The position numbers were made by a program, and so were the translations under genes. A stretch of DNA of 64,000 bases, from positions 124,001-188,000 of the forward strand of contig NZ_SIZW01000037.1 of NCBI RefSeq assembly GCF_009866805.1, written 5' to 3'. This document shows positions 1 to 8,855 of the stretch, in pieces (position 1 is the first letter of the stretch; each line of letters starts with the position of its first letter). Below the pieces are notes generated by a model, which was not told where the DNA came from, did not search any database, and saw nothing but the letters and a program-made list of their open reading frames with translations. This DNA comes from Schauerella aestuarii (GTDB lineage Bacteria > Pseudomonadota > Gammaproteobacteria > Burkholderiales > Burkholderiaceae_B).

Positions 1-1479
1 GGCCTGCTGCCGGTGCCGCACGTCGCACCCGTGGCCGGCCAGATCCTGTTCCAAGGCCAGGATCTGCTCAAGCTCGATGAAGTGGGGTTGCGTCAACTGC
101 GGGGCAACCGCATCGGCATGATTTTTCAGGATCCCATGTCGGCCCTGAATCCTGTCATGCGCATCGGCGATCAACTGGCCGAAGCCATCGACGCCCACAT
201 CACGTTGAGCCCGGCCGAGAAGCAGGCGCGCATCATTGCCGCCCTCACCGACGTGCACCTGCCCGACCCCGAAGCCATCGCCGAAAGCTATCCTTTCCGC
301 TTGTCGGGCGGCCAGCGCCAGCGCGTGATGATCGCGTGCGCGTTGATGCTCGAGCCCGCATTGCTGATTGCCGACGAGCCCACCACCGCGCTGGACGTCA
401 CCACCCAGGCGCAAATTCTGAAGCTCATCCGCGACCTGCAAACCAAGCGCGGCACGGCCGTGCTCTTCATCACCCACGACTTCGGCGTGGTGTCCGAAAT
501 CGCCGACGAAGTCGCGGTGATGCAGTTGGGAGAAGTGGTCGAATCGGGCGATGTGGATACGGTGCTGGGCGATCCGCAGCATCCCTACACCCAACGCCTG
601 ATCGCCGCGATCCCGCACGGCTCGCCCGCCTTACGAGCCGAATCGGACAATGCCCAGGTGCTGCTGCAGGCGCAGGAAATGAACAAGACCTACACCTCGG
701 GCGGCGGCTGGTTCAGCAAGGCGCGCGTGGTACATGCCGTAAACAACGTCAACTTCACGATCAAGCGCGGCGAAGTGCTGGGCCTGGTGGGCGAATCCGG
801 TTCCGGCAAATCGACGGTAGGCCGCTGTATCGCGGGCCTGCTGCCGCTGGACTCGGGCCGCATCCTGTTCAAAGGCATGAATACCGGTGCGGGCCGCGAC
901 GATCGGGGCCGGCGCGCGTCGTTCGGCCGCATCCAGATGGTGTTTCAGGATCCGCATGCCTCGCTCAATCCGCGCCACACGGTGGGCCGCTCGATCATGT
1001 CGGGCCCGCTGGCGCAAGGCGTGCCCACAGCCGAGGCCCTCAAGCGCGCAACCGAGCTGCTCACCCTGGTGGGCCTGAGCGCCGATGCGCTCGAACGTTA
1101 CCCGCATGAATTTTCGGGCGGACAACGCCAGCGCATCGGTATCGCGCGTGCCCTGGCGGTCGAGCCCGATCTGATCGTGGCCGACGAACCCGTATCGGCC
1201 CTGGACGTATCGGTGCAGGCGCAGGTGCTGGATCTCTTTGCCAAAGTGCGCGACACCTTCAATCTCAGCATGATCTTCGTCACGCACGACCTGCGGGTGG
1301 CGGCGCAAATGTGCGATCACATCGCCGTCATGCAAAAGGGCTGCATCATCGAGCACGGCACGGCAGAGCAGGTGATCCGCCATCCACGCGAGCCGTACAC
1401 GCGCAAGCTGATCGAAGCGGTGCCCGATTTTTCGAGCATCATCGCGGGACGCCGCGCCAAACTGGCGTTGGCATCATGA
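1..1479 (+). CDS. Tandem ABC transporter ATP-binding protein, dipeptide/oligopeptide type (5' end outside window)
   Basis: The reading frame is open from base 1, so the gene starts upstream of the window and the first Walker A is missing. Two ATPase modules are fused. Module 1 keeps its signature (LSGGQRQR) and Walker B ([12 protein letters not shown]). Module 2 is complete: Walker [10 protein letters not shown], signature FSGGQRQR and Walker [13 protein letters not shown]. Each module is followed by the short tail typical of Opp/Dpp ATPases (HPYTQRLI and REPYTRKLI). This GsiA/DdpDF-like layout energises an inner-membrane peptide or similar importer whose permeases and binding protein should lie to the left. 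The stop overlaps the next start (ATGA), so the following dehydrogenase belongs to the same operon. The family is clear; the substrate is not. Confidence 0.93.
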   Translation, partial: GLLPVPHVAPVAGQILFQGQDLLKLDEVGLRQLRGNRIGMIFQDPMSALNPVMRIGDQLAEAIDAHITLSPAEKQARIIAALTDVHLPDPEAIAESYPFRLSGGQRQRVMIACALMLEPALLIADEPTTALDVTTQAQILKLIRDLQTKRGTAVLFITHDFGVVSEIADEVAVMQLGEVVESGDVDTVLGDPQHPYTQRLIAAIPHGSPALRAESDNAQVLLQAQEMNKTYTSGGGWFSKARVVHAVNNVNFTIKRGEVLGLVGESGSGKSTVGRCIAGLLPLDSGRILFKGMNTGAGRDDRGRRASFGRIQMVFQDPHASLNPRHTVGRSIMSGPLAQGVPTAEALKRATELLTLVGLSADALERYPHEFSGGQRQRIGIARALAVEPDLIVADEPVSALDVSVQAQVLDLFAKVRDTFNLSMIFVTHDLRVAAQMCDHIAVMQKGCIIEHGTAEQVIRHPREPYTRKLIEAVPDFSSIIAGRRAKLALAS

Positions 1480-2426
1480 GCGCCGCTCAACCTTGCGTGG
1501 CGCTCCTCAGCCAATCGCTCGACATGCGCTACCTGGTGCCCGCCTTCGAAGCGGCCTGCCCCGGCATCGATTGGCGCGTGCGCGATGACCTGCGCGACGT
1601 CGCCGATATCGATGCGGCGGTGTGCTGGCAGCCGCCGCAAGGTCTGTTGAACACCTTGCCCAATCTGCAGCTCATCCAGTCGATCGGCGCCGGCGTGGAT
1701 CACATCTACGCCGATGCCACCCTGCCCGAGCATGTGCCCGTGTGCCGCGCGGTCGATACGGACATGACCGCCGGCATGATCGCCTACGTGGCGTGGGCCG
1801 TGATCAACCGGCATCGGCACTTTCCGGATTACGTGGCCAATAGCGCGCAAGGGCTGTGGCGCGAAAGCCCGATCGTGCCGCCGGGCGAGCATCGTGTCGG
1901 CGTCGCGGGCCTGGGCCGATTGGGCATGGCGGTGGCGCAAGCATTGGCCACCTTGGGGTATGCCGTGCACGGCTGGAGCCGCTCGCCCAAGGATCGCCTG
2001 CCGGCAGGCGTGACGGGTCATCATGGCGCAGCGGGCTTGCCTGATTTTTTGCATGGTATCGACACCCTCGTGTGCTTGCTGCCCCTCACCGACGAGACCC
2101 GCGGGTTTCTCAACACAACGCTGTTTGCGCAATTGCCGCGCGGTAGCCACCTCATCAACGTCGGACGGGGCGCGCATCTGGTCGAAGCGGACCTGCTGGC
2201 CGCGCTCGCCTCCGGCCAGTTGGCCGCCGCTACGCTCGATACCACGCACGTCGAGCCGCTCCCCACGGATCACGCGTTCTGGCGCGACCCGCGCATCCTG
2301 GTCACGCCGCACATCGCCACGCGCACGTCCGCCACTGCCGTCGCACGCCAGACGCTGGCCAATCTGAACCTTGTGCGCGCGGGCCAGATGCCCGATACGC
2401 GCACCACGCGCGCCAATGGCTATTGA
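1476..2426 (+). CDS. D-isomer-specific 2-hydroxyacid dehydrogenase (GhrA-like)
   Basis: 316 residues, with an ATG overlapping the upstream ATPase stop. The Rossmann motif GVAGLGRLGMAVA lies near residue 143, followed by the NVGRGAHLVEADLL segment (substrate/NAD arginine region) and TPHIA with the usual catalytic His near the C-terminus. The family interconverts 2-oxoacids and D-2-hydroxyacids with NAD(P)H, glyoxylate/hydroxypyruvate reductases being the closest common type. It sits between a peptide-type ABC ATPase and a deacetylase, which suggests it reduces an oxoacid released from the imported compound. A paralogue at 47564-48505 shares the layout and even the C-terminal Gly-Tyr ending. 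The substrate is unknown. Confidence 0.9.
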   Translation: MSAAQPCVALLSQSLDMRYLVPAFEAACPGIDWRVRDDLRDVADIDAAVCWQPPQGLLNTLPNLQLIQSIGAGVDHIYADATLPEHVPVCRAVDTDMTAGMIAYVAWAVINRHRHFPDYVANSAQGLWRESPIVPPGEHRVGVAGLGRLGMAVAQALATLGYAVHGWSRSPKDRLPAGVTGHHGAAGLPDFLHGIDTLVCLLPLTDETRGFLNTTLFAQLPRGSHLINVGRGAHLVEADLLAALASGQLAAATLDTTHVEPLPTDHAFWRDPRILVTPHIATRTSATAVARQTLANLNLVRAGQMPDTRTTRANGY

Positions 2427-2489
2427 GGCTACGCTTGCCATATCGAACGACGCGCTGCGGCGCGTTGTGTCATTGCCTACGAGGACATC

Positions 2490-3554
2490 ATGAAGGCGTT
2501 TTTCTCCGAAGATCAATTGCTGCATTCGCCCCAGCAGTTCATGCGCTTGGGCAAGATCTGCGCGCCCACCGATCTGCCCGCACGTGCCGAAACGCTGCAA
2601 GCCACACTTACCCGCCGAGGCGTTGCGATCGAGGCCCCACCCGACTTCGGCCGCGCGCCGCTGGACGGCGTGCACAGCCCGCATTACCTCGACTTTTTCG
2701 AAACCGCCTATGCCCGCTGGCAATCGCTTGCCGCCGAAGGCCTGTCGCCCGGCATCGAGGTGCTGCCCAACCTGCATCCGCATTACAGCGGCCGCGTGGA
2801 AACGCTGGGCCGCCCGCCCTGCCCGTCGCCGTCGATCGTGGCGCAGAGCGGCTATTACCTGAGCGACCTCGCCGTGCCCATTGGCCCGCACACGTGGCAC
2901 TCGGCCTTGCGCGCCACGCACACCGCCGTGGCCGCCGCCGATTACGTCGCGGCCGGCAACCCGCTGGCTTATGCCCTGTGCCGCCCCTCCGGCCATCACG
3001 CCCATTACGATCGCGCAGGCGGCTTCTGCTATCTGAACAACAGCGCGGCCGCCGCGCAGCGCCTGCGCAGCACGTTCGCCAAGGTGGCGGTGCTCGATGT
3101 GGATGCGCATCATGGCGACGGTACGCAGAACATCTTTTATCAGCGCAACGATGTGATGACGGTATCGCTGCATGCCGATCCCACCCACTACTATCCCTTC
3201 TACACGGGCTATGCGAACGAACTCGGGTTTGGCGCCGGTGAAGGCTACAACCTCAATATTCCCCTCCCCCACGGCTCCGGCAACGACACCTTCCTGTTTG
3301 CGCTGGACCGCGCACTGGATGCGTTGCGTGCTTACCAACCCGACGCGCTGGTGTTGCCGCTCGGGTTCGACACGTACAAGGACGACCCCATCACCGTGCT
3401 CAAGCTCGACATGGATGCATATCGCGCAATCGGTGAACGCGTAGGCACCCTGGGTATTCCTACCGTGGTGGTGCAGGAAGGCGGCTACATGGTCGAGGCC
3501 ATCGGAACAGCGCTGGATGCGTTCCTGCAAGGCATGGCAGCGGTCGCGGCATGA
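2490..3554 (+). CDS. Histone deacetylase-family protein, acetylpolyamine amidohydrolase-like
   Basis: 354 residues, start ATG AAG GCG. The arginase/deacetylase fold is shown by the tandem His of SGHHAHYD, the zinc ligands Asp and His in LDVDAHHGDG, and the later Asp in LGFDTYKDD. Bacterial acetylpolyamine amidohydrolases start the same way (MKAFFSEDQ) and remove acetyl groups from putrescine, cadaverine or similar amines. A glycine-rich segment with the active-site Tyr/Gly region (QEGGYMVE) closes the protein. It lies 63 bases after the dehydrogenase and just before an EamA transporter, probably in one operon. A paralogue is at 36527-37561. Family sure; physiological substrate (acetylpolyamine or another acylamide) inferred. 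Confidence 0.9.
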   Translation: MKAFFSEDQLLHSPQQFMRLGKICAPTDLPARAETLQATLTRRGVAIEAPPDFGRAPLDGVHSPHYLDFFETAYARWQSLAAEGLSPGIEVLPNLHPHYSGRVETLGRPPCPSPSIVAQSGYYLSDLAVPIGPHTWHSALRATHTAVAAADYVAAGNPLAYALCRPSGHHAHYDRAGGFCYLNNSAAAAQRLRSTFAKVAVLDVDAHHGDGTQNIFYQRNDVMTVSLHADPTHYYPFYTGYANELGFGAGEGYNLNIPLPHGSGNDTFLFALDRALDALRAYQPDALVLPLGFDTYKDDPITVLKLDMDAYRAIGERVGTLGIPTVVVQEGGYMVEAIGTALDAFLQGMAAVAA

Positions 3555-3567
3555 TGGCCGCACACCA

Positions 3568-4455
3568 ATGAACACGACCGCCGTTGCACCCGCGCTGGCT
3601 ACCCACACCGCGCGCATCGGCGTGCTGCTGTTCTTTGGCGCGCTGGTGGCGTTTTCCACCTTCGATGCCGTCGCCAAGCAGCTGCTCGAACGATACCCCG
3701 CGCCCTTTCTGAACGTGATGCGCTACGCCGCGGTGGCGACGATCGCCCTGGTGGTGTGGCTGCGCCACGGCCGCCCGAGCTTGCGGCAGGCGCCGCACAA
3801 GAAACTGCTGATCGTGCGCGGCCTGATGCTTGCGCTTGTGGGCACGTGCTTCATGACGGCGCTGGCCTGGATGCCGCTATCCGAAGCGACCGCCATCTAC
3901 TTCACCTCGCCGCTGATGATGGTGGCGCTCTCCCCGTGGCTGCTGGGCGAGCGCGTGCGGCTGGTGCAATGGCTGGCGGTGGCGGTCGGGTTTGGCGGCA
4001 TGCTGCTGATCGTGCGGCCCGGCAGCGACCTGCCGCTGATCGGCACCGTGCTGATGGCGATCTCGGCCGTGAGCTACGCGGTGTTCCAGGTGCTCACGCG
4101 CAAGCTCGCCGGCGCTGTGGCCTGGCCGGTGCAGTACGCCTACACGGCCATTATCTGCTTGATTGCCACGGTGATTCCCGCGCCATTTTTCCTGCCGGAG
4201 ACTTGGCCGGGATTTGCCGACGGCGTATTCATCTTCGCGATGGGCGCCTGCAACGGCGTGGCACAGTTGTTCTTGATGGCAGCCTATCAACGCGTGTCGG
4301 CCGCCACGCTGGCGCCGCTGAACTACTTCCAGTTATTGATGGCGTTGGCGTTCAGCACCTTCTGGTTTCTGCGCCCCCCAGACGACATCGCGCTGGCAGG
4401 CGTGGCCCTCATCATGGCGTCGGGGATGTTTCTGGCAATGTGGCGCACGCGATAA
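3568..4455 (+). CDS. DMT/EamA-family membrane transporter
   Basis: 295 residues with about ten hydrophobic segments in the two-fold EamA arrangement (for example GVLLFFGALVAFSTFDAVAK at the N-terminus and PLNYFQLLMALAFSTFWFL near the C-terminus). The ATG at 3568 is chosen because it follows the deacetylase stop by 13 bases; an upstream in-frame start would overlap that gene. There is no strong Shine-Dalgarno, so translational coupling is likely. Members export or import small metabolites across the inner membrane. Position at the end of the peptide/polyamine-type operon suggests removal of a product or side product. Substrate unknown. Confidence 0.88.
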   Translation: MNTTAVAPALATHTARIGVLLFFGALVAFSTFDAVAKQLLERYPAPFLNVMRYAAVATIALVVWLRHGRPSLRQAPHKKLLIVRGLMLALVGTCFMTALAWMPLSEATAIYFTSPLMMVALSPWLLGERVRLVQWLAVAVGFGGMLLIVRPGSDLPLIGTVLMAISAVSYAVFQVLTRKLAGAVAWPVQYAYTAIICLIATVIPAPFFLPETWPGFADGVFIFAMGACNGVAQLFLMAAYQRVSAATLAPLNYFQLLMALAFSTFWFLRPPDDIALAGVALIMASGMFLAMWRTR

Positions 4456-4534
4456 GGATCTGCGCGGGCGGGGTGACGATCTGCCCTCAGCACGCGGCGC
4501 GCGAGGCATCGCAGCCCGAGGCGCAACGCTTGAA

Positions 4535-5824
4535 TCAGGTGGATCGTGCCGGTGGAAACCCGCTTGCACGCGCCTGCCACGTCACGCCACCCGCCACGGC
4601 CAGCAAGGCTGCGACCGCCCAAGGCAGCCACGCCGTGTTGCCGCCCGCGAGCAACATGCCGCCTGCGATACCGCCGCCGGCAATGGCCGCGTTCCACACC
4701 GTGACGATCATCGACTGCGCCACATCGGCCGCATCGCCCGCCGCATTCACCGACGCCGTTTGAAAGAACGTGCCCGCGCCACCGAAGCTCACACCCCACG
4801 CGGCAATGGCGGCATAAACGAGGGCCGGCATGTCGCCCCACAGTCCCAACACAACGGCAGCCAAGCCGAACACCGCCGTACTTGTGAGCACGATCGCACG
4901 TAGCCAACGGTCGATCAGAACGCCTGTGATCCAGATGCCGAACACCGCTGCGATACCGAACACCAGCAGCACGCGATCGACCACGGCGGTCATCCCGGCG
5001 CGTCCCACCAACGGCACGATGTAGGTGTAGAGCATGTTGTGCGCCAGCACGAAGGTCAGCGTCACAAAGAGCACCGGCCGCACGCCGGGCAATACGAACA
5101 CCGCCCGCAGCCCCAACTGCTGCGACGCCCGCTGACCTGGAAAATTTGGCACTTGCAACCGCGTCCAGATGCACAGCAGCACCGTTAACGCCGTCATGAT
5201 GGCGAAGGCATATTGCCACCCTACGGCTTGGCCCAGAAACGTGCCGGCCGGAATGCCCAGCGACAACGCCAGCGGCGCCCCCACCATGGCCACCGCAATC
5301 GCGCGGCCCTTCAAGTGGGGCGCCACCATGCGGCTCGCGTAGCCGGCGAGCAAGGCCCACAGCAAGCCCGCGAAGATACCGGCCACGAAGCGCGCCACGA
5401 GCGTGACGGTGTAGTCCGTGGAGAACGCTGTAATGCTGTTGACCGCGGCAAAGCCGCCCACTGCCGTCAAGAGCAATGGACGCCGCGGCAAGCGGCGCGT
5501 CATCGCCGTCAGCGGGATGGCAGTGAGCAACGATCCCAACGCGTAGATCGTCACCAACTGCCCCACCAGCGCTTCCGACACATTCAGCCCCGCACTCATC
5601 TGCGGCAACAGGCCGGCCGGCAGGGCTTCGGTGAGAATCGTGATGAACGCCGCGCTGGCCAGCGCCAGCAAGCCCGCGATCGGCAGACGGTCGGGGGAGG
5701 TAGCGGGTGGGGTCATCGTCGATGTCGCCGGTGTGGTCGGTGCGGTCGGCGCGGCCGGCGCGTTCGGTGCCGTCGCTGCCGTCGGTGCGGTCGGTGCGGA
5801 AGTGGAAAGGGCGTGATCTGTCAT
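4535..5824 (-). CDS. MFS transporter, DHA1 type, with Ala/Pro/Thr-rich N-terminus
   Basis: 429 residues. After about 45 residues of low-complexity Ala-Pro-Thr repeats come twelve predicted helices starting at LPIAGLLALASAAFITILTE, with an MFS motif A-like loop (MTRRLPRRPLL) after helix 2. Relatives (AraJ/YdhP/SotB-like) export sugars, arabinose analogues or drugs by proton antiport. The ATG at 5824 is preferred; an in-frame ATG at 5890 would add 22 residues. The gene is divergent from the LysR gene at 5961, its likely regulator. The repetitive N-tail is coded by short repeated units and may be length-variable. Confidence 0.88.
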   Translation of the reverse strand: MTDHALSTSAPTAPTAATAPNAPAAPTAPTTPATSTMTPPATSPDRLPIAGLLALASAAFITILTEALPAGLLPQMSAGLNVSEALVGQLVTIYALGSLLTAIPLTAMTRRLPRRPLLLTAVGGFAAVNSITAFSTDYTVTLVARFVAGIFAGLLWALLAGYASRMVAPHLKGRAIAVAMVGAPLALSLGIPAGTFLGQAVGWQYAFAIMTALTVLLCIWTRLQVPNFPGQRASQQLGLRAVFVLPGVRPVLFVTLTFVLAHNMLYTYIVPLVGRAGMTAVVDRVLLVFGIAAVFGIWITGVLIDRWLRAIVLTSTAVFGLAAVVLGLWGDMPALVYAAIAAWGVSFGGAGTFFQTASVNAAGDAADVAQSMIVTVWNAAIAGGGIAGGMLLAGGNTAWLPWAVAALLAVAGGVTWQARASGFPPARST

Positions 5825-5930
5825 GGAAAGCTTCAATAGATGATGTTGCGGGCCGTGCATGCGGCGCGCCAAGTCATGCAAGATACGCATCTACCGATAA
5901 AAGAAAAATAGGCTAAGGTTCCAAACATAC

Positions 5931-5946
5931 CGGACGTTCGTGTCCG
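5931..5946. promoter_or_regulatory. Inverted repeat between divergent MFS and LysR genes
   Basis: CGGAC-N6-GTCCG lies just upstream of the LysR start and within the 136-base divergent promoter region. LysR regulators commonly bind such dyads and repress their own gene. Assignment to the LysR protein at 5961 is inference. Confidence 0.35.
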
Positions 5947-5960
5947 CAATGGAAGCAGCC

Positions 5961-6839
5961 ATGGACAACCTGAGCGGCATCGCCGTATTCGTGCAGGCAG
6001 CCGAAAACCGCAGCTTTACCGAAGCGGGCCGCATGCTGGGCATCTCCTCGTCGGCGGTAGGCAAGACCATCGCGCGCCTCGAAGAACGCATGGCGGTGCG
6101 GCTCTTTCACCGCAGCACACGCAGCATCACCCTCACGGCCGAGGGCACCTGCTTTCTGGAACGGTGCCGTCGCATCCTGTGCGAAGTCGAAGCGGCGCAG
6201 GCCGAACTGTCGCAAGCCTCCGGTGAGCCTCGTGGCGTGCTGCGCGTGAGCCTGCCGCATGCGGGCGACCGCATGATGCCGATCATGACGGACTTCATGC
6301 GCAAGTATCCCGAGATCGAACTGCACCTCGATCTGTCCGACCGCATGGTCGACGTGATTGAAGAGGGCTTCGATGCCGTGCTGCGCACGGGTGAACCACA
6401 GGACTCCCGTCTCATGTCGCGCCGGGTCGGCACCTTCTCGCTTGTGATCGTGGCCTCGCCCGCCTACCTGAAACGCCACGGCACACCTGGCCATCCTCGC
6501 GATCTGGAAGCGCATGCCTGCCTGCTCCATCGGTTTCCCGCCTCGGGCAAGATCGAGCGCTGGCCCCTGCGTGGCAAAACGCAGCCCACGCTACGCGCCG
6601 CGCTCGTCTGCAACGCGGTGGACGGTCAGATCTATGCCGCCACGCAGGGGCTTGGCCTGGCCTGCGTCCCCGACTTTATCGTGAGCGATGCCATCGCTGC
6701 CGGCAAACTCAAGCGGGTGCTCGATGACCATATATCGCATACGGGCAAGTTCTGGCTGCTCTGGCCCTCCAGCCGCCACGCGTCGCCAAAGCTGCGCGCC
6801 TTCATCGAGCACATGAGTGCGCATATCGCGCAGAAGTAA
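5961..6839 (+). CDS. LysR-family transcriptional regulator
   Basis: 292 residues. The N-terminal winged helix-turn-helix (LSGIAVFVQAAENRSFTEA, then SSSAVGKTIARLEERM) and the LysR substrate-binding domain are complete. The second in-frame ATG is chosen because GGAAGC sits at good distance before it; an ATG 12 bases upstream is possible. Divergent from the MFS exporter at 4535, which it probably controls in response to an exported compound. The protein belongs to the short-linker group close to YhjC/DmlR-type regulators. Confidence 0.9.
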   Translation: MDNLSGIAVFVQAAENRSFTEAGRMLGISSSAVGKTIARLEERMAVRLFHRSTRSITLTAEGTCFLERCRRILCEVEAAQAELSQASGEPRGVLRVSLPHAGDRMMPIMTDFMRKYPEIELHLDLSDRMVDVIEEGFDAVLRTGEPQDSRLMSRRVGTFSLVIVASPAYLKRHGTPGHPRDLEAHACLLHRFPASGKIERWPLRGKTQPTLRAALVCNAVDGQIYAATQGLGLACVPDFIVSDAIAAGKLKRVLDDHISHTGKFWLLWPSSRHASPKLRAFIEHMSAHIAQK

Positions 6840-6949
6840 AAGGCAAGCACGATGCAGATATCGTCTTATTTCAGAGGTGCTATTGAGACGTCACTGGTAA
6901 GCGCGGCGAAAATGGCTGCCAACAAATAAGACTCAGGAGTGAGAGGCGT

Positions 6950-7120
6950 TGGAACACCCATATCCCGAAATGATCGACGAAGACACCCCGAATTGACCGA
7001 GGCTGATTTCGCGCGTGCGCGTCCTGCCACTGAAGTGCTTCCGGAACTCTTCGGTCATGTGATCGCGGACGAATTTCTCAATCGCTGACGTCGGATGGGA
7101 TCGAAGGCCGAGAGACCCGC
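6950..7120 (+). pseudogene. Remnant of a BrnA-type antitoxin gene
   Basis: Two adjoining frames give PEMIDEDTP and then PELTEADFARARPATEVLPE, the usual N-terminal pattern of BrnA-family antitoxins (acidic start, ELTEADFARARPA, EVLP). The frames are split at a run of four C where five would restore them, so one base appears deleted. A stop follows IADEFLNR, before the ribbon-helix-helix half can be made. No BrnT toxin is visible beside it. Family recognition is from memory of related antitoxins; the rest of 6840-7297 shows no other gene. Confidence 0.42.
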
Positions 7121-7297
7121 ATGGCTGCTGCACTGAAACGCACCATGCCGCGATAGCGGTTGAGTGATGCAGCCATGGTAAGTCCCTTCACACTTTGGCT
7201 ACAAATTACTTCCATCCCCCTGTTGCTTGCGCAGCGCTTCTACACTCCGCTCGCGGGTCACGTCGACTCTGCAAACACAAAGGTTAAGGAAGTTCAC

Positions 7298-7858
7298 ATG
7301 AAGTTGAAGAAGCCGTTGAGTCTCGTACGTGCGTTGTGTCTGGCGACCGCCCTATGCGGTACTGCCGGCGTGGCTGTGGCCGCGAGCACGAACGATGCTG
7401 CCGCCACGGCCCCCGCAGCAAAACAAACCCTCACCCTGCTGGGCGGGCCGCTGACCTTCACATTGGAGGGCTACGTCGCAAGCGCGGTTCCGGGCGGCGC
7501 GCCCGGCACGATGTATTACAGCAAAGCAGAGAAACGCGTGATGATCGTGGGCGAAGATGACATCCCGCTAGTCGGTCGCGGCGGCACGGACGACGACGTG
7601 CTCGATGGCCTGAAAGGCATCAAGGATCAGCAAAAGAAGGCATCGCCGGAATATAAGGTGATCAGCGAAAAAACCGAAAACGTCAACGGCTTGAAGGTGC
7701 ATCACATCGAAGCGACCGACAACATGGACGGCAATGATGTTCAGCAAGCCACGTTGCTGGCCACGGCCAACAACAAGATCGTGGTGATCCAGGTCATTTC
7801 GGGCTCGCGCGACAAAGCCGGCCACCTTGCCGCAGTAAACAATATTCTGCACAAGTAA
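7298..7858 (+). CDS. DcrB-like secreted protein (first copy)
   Basis: 186 residues. TAAGGAAG at good distance supports this ATG. A signal peptide (about residues 1-28, ending GVAVAA) is followed by a domain resembling E. coli DcrB: a LLGGPLTFTL strand pair, MYYSKAEKRVMIVGEDD, a KDQQKKASPEYKVISEK segment, and a closing VIQVISGS followed by a helix. E. coli DcrB is an envelope protein needed for infection by phages C1 and C6 and linked to envelope integrity. Unlike DcrB there is no lipobox cysteine at the cleavage site. The paralogue at 15308-15928 shares VNGL...DATD and VQVISG. The assignment is by motif resemblance only. Confidence 0.65.
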   Translation: MKLKKPLSLVRALCLATALCGTAGVAVAASTNDAAATAPAAKQTLTLLGGPLTFTLEGYVASAVPGGAPGTMYYSKAEKRVMIVGEDDIPLVGRGGTDDDVLDGLKGIKDQQKKASPEYKVISEKTENVNGLKVHHIEATDNMDGNDVQQATLLATANNKIVVIQVISGSRDKAGHLAAVNNILHK

Positions 7859-7908
7859 TCACTAAGCACGTGCTGAGTGCCGTTGCGCATTCAGCACGCG
7901 CGATGCAT

Positions 7909-7948
7909 GGCACCGCGCGATCGCCATCGTTTGCAACGATGCGGTGCC
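7909..7948. terminator. Two-tier hairpin between convergent genes
   Basis: GGCACCGC at 7909-7916 pairs with GCGGTGCC at 7941-7948, and ATCGT/ACGAT forms an inner stem. It lies between the DcrB-like gene (+) and the convergent gene at 7978. There is no T-run, so termination is plausible but unproven. Confidence 0.4.
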
Positions 7949-7977
7949 AAGCACATCCGCTGATATCGTAAGCCAGC

Positions 7978-8559
7978 TCAGTGCGCTTCGAAGTCGCTCA
8001 CGTCCAGTGTGCGGCCAAACCGGCTCTTCACACCGTTGCCCCAGGCATGCACTTTCGCGCCTGGCGTGAGATACGCAGCCAGTTCCTGCGCAGCATGAGG
8101 CGGTACGCGCAGCGACACGCCGTTATCCAACAACGCGCCGCGCAGCTCGCCTTTCGGCCCGTACAACGACATCACCACATTACCTTCGGTTTCGCCGAAT
8201 GCCGGCTTGCCATCGGCCTTCTTGTCTTTGCCGGATTTGTCCTTGCCGGTCTTGTCCTTCGCCGCCTTGCCTTTTCCCCCGTCTTTTGCGTCCGGCCCCA
8301 GATCATCGATCGTGTGACCGTCGGTCGTGGCCAGCGACACCGCTGCCACCATATCCACGCCGCGCGGCTTCACCCCCCGCACGTGAACGGTATCGCCGAT
8401 TTTGAAGCGCTTGGCGACCGCATCGCCCAGGTGGGGTGGAAAGTGCACTTGCGTATGCCCGTCCAGCACCACGCCGTCCAGATCGCCTTGGGGATTCAAC
8501 AACCAGGCGCTGATGGCGCCGTGCGTTTCGGGTAAACAACCAGGATCGATCCAGTGCAT
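7978..8559 (-). CDS. Hypothetical protein with two repeated beta-domains and a Lys-rich linker
   Basis: 193 residues. GAGAGG precedes the ATG at 8559. No signal peptide or membrane segment is seen. The two halves are related: NPQGDLDGVVLDG...VHFPPHLGDAVAKRFKIGDTVHVRG and GPKGELRGALLDNGVSLRVPPHAAQELAAYLTPGAKVHAWG. Between them lies a highly charged linker made of Gly-Lys-Asp/Ala repeats. The pattern (small beta-barrel with GxxLDNG and a PPH turn) resembles an OB-like or nucleic-acid/ligand-binding fold, but I do not recognise a named family. A strong palindrome lies just upstream. Confidence 0.8.
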   Translation of the reverse strand: MHWIDPGCLPETHGAISAWLLNPQGDLDGVVLDGHTQVHFPPHLGDAVAKRFKIGDTVHVRGVKPRGVDMVAAVSLATTDGHTIDDLGPDAKDGGKGKAAKDKTGKDKSGKDKKADGKPAFGETEGNVVMSLYGPKGELRGALLDNGVSLRVPPHAAQELAAYLTPGAKVHAWGNGVKSRFGRTLDVSDFEAH

Positions 8560-8589
8560 CGCCAACCTCTCGTTATCATGTGTGGAGCC

Positions 8590-8607
8590 GCCGAACGAGC
8601 GTTCGGC
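8590..8607. promoter_or_regulatory. 18-bp palindrome, TetR-operator-like
   Basis: GCCGAACGAGCGTTCGGC is an 8-2-8 perfect dyad, ending about 30 bases before the start codon of the gene at 7978-8559. Its GAACG-N2-CGTTC core resembles TetR-family operators. No TetR gene is present in the window. The rest of 8560-8855 holds no gene I can support. Confidence 0.45.
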
Positions 8608-8855
8608 AGCGATAGATAATTTACCGACGGGCGTACTGCCCCGGCTGAGACATTGTGCAACCTCGATGCGCGAGGATTGGCGATTGTGAACGTTTATCGC
8701 ACGCACGCCCTCACAATCGCAGGCGCCAGGCAGGCTTGCTTACATTGCTGAGCACTGGCTGAACGGTGGCACGCAAGCCGCCCGTTTCGCGTTTTCACGA
8801 TTCCGCTTCTTGCGATCGGCCAGTCGGCCTTCCACACCGACGGCGCGGCGACGCC

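Noticed and set aside
1317-3677. Long open frame on the minus strand opposite the first operon
   Set aside because: Antisense shadow of the dehydrogenase and deacetylase genes; low-complexity His/Arg/Gln-rich product and no family motifs.
5631-5839. Val/Ala-rich frame opposite the MFS N-terminus
   Set aside because: Complement of the Ala/Pro/Thr repeat of the MFS gene; repeated GTCGGTGCG units only.
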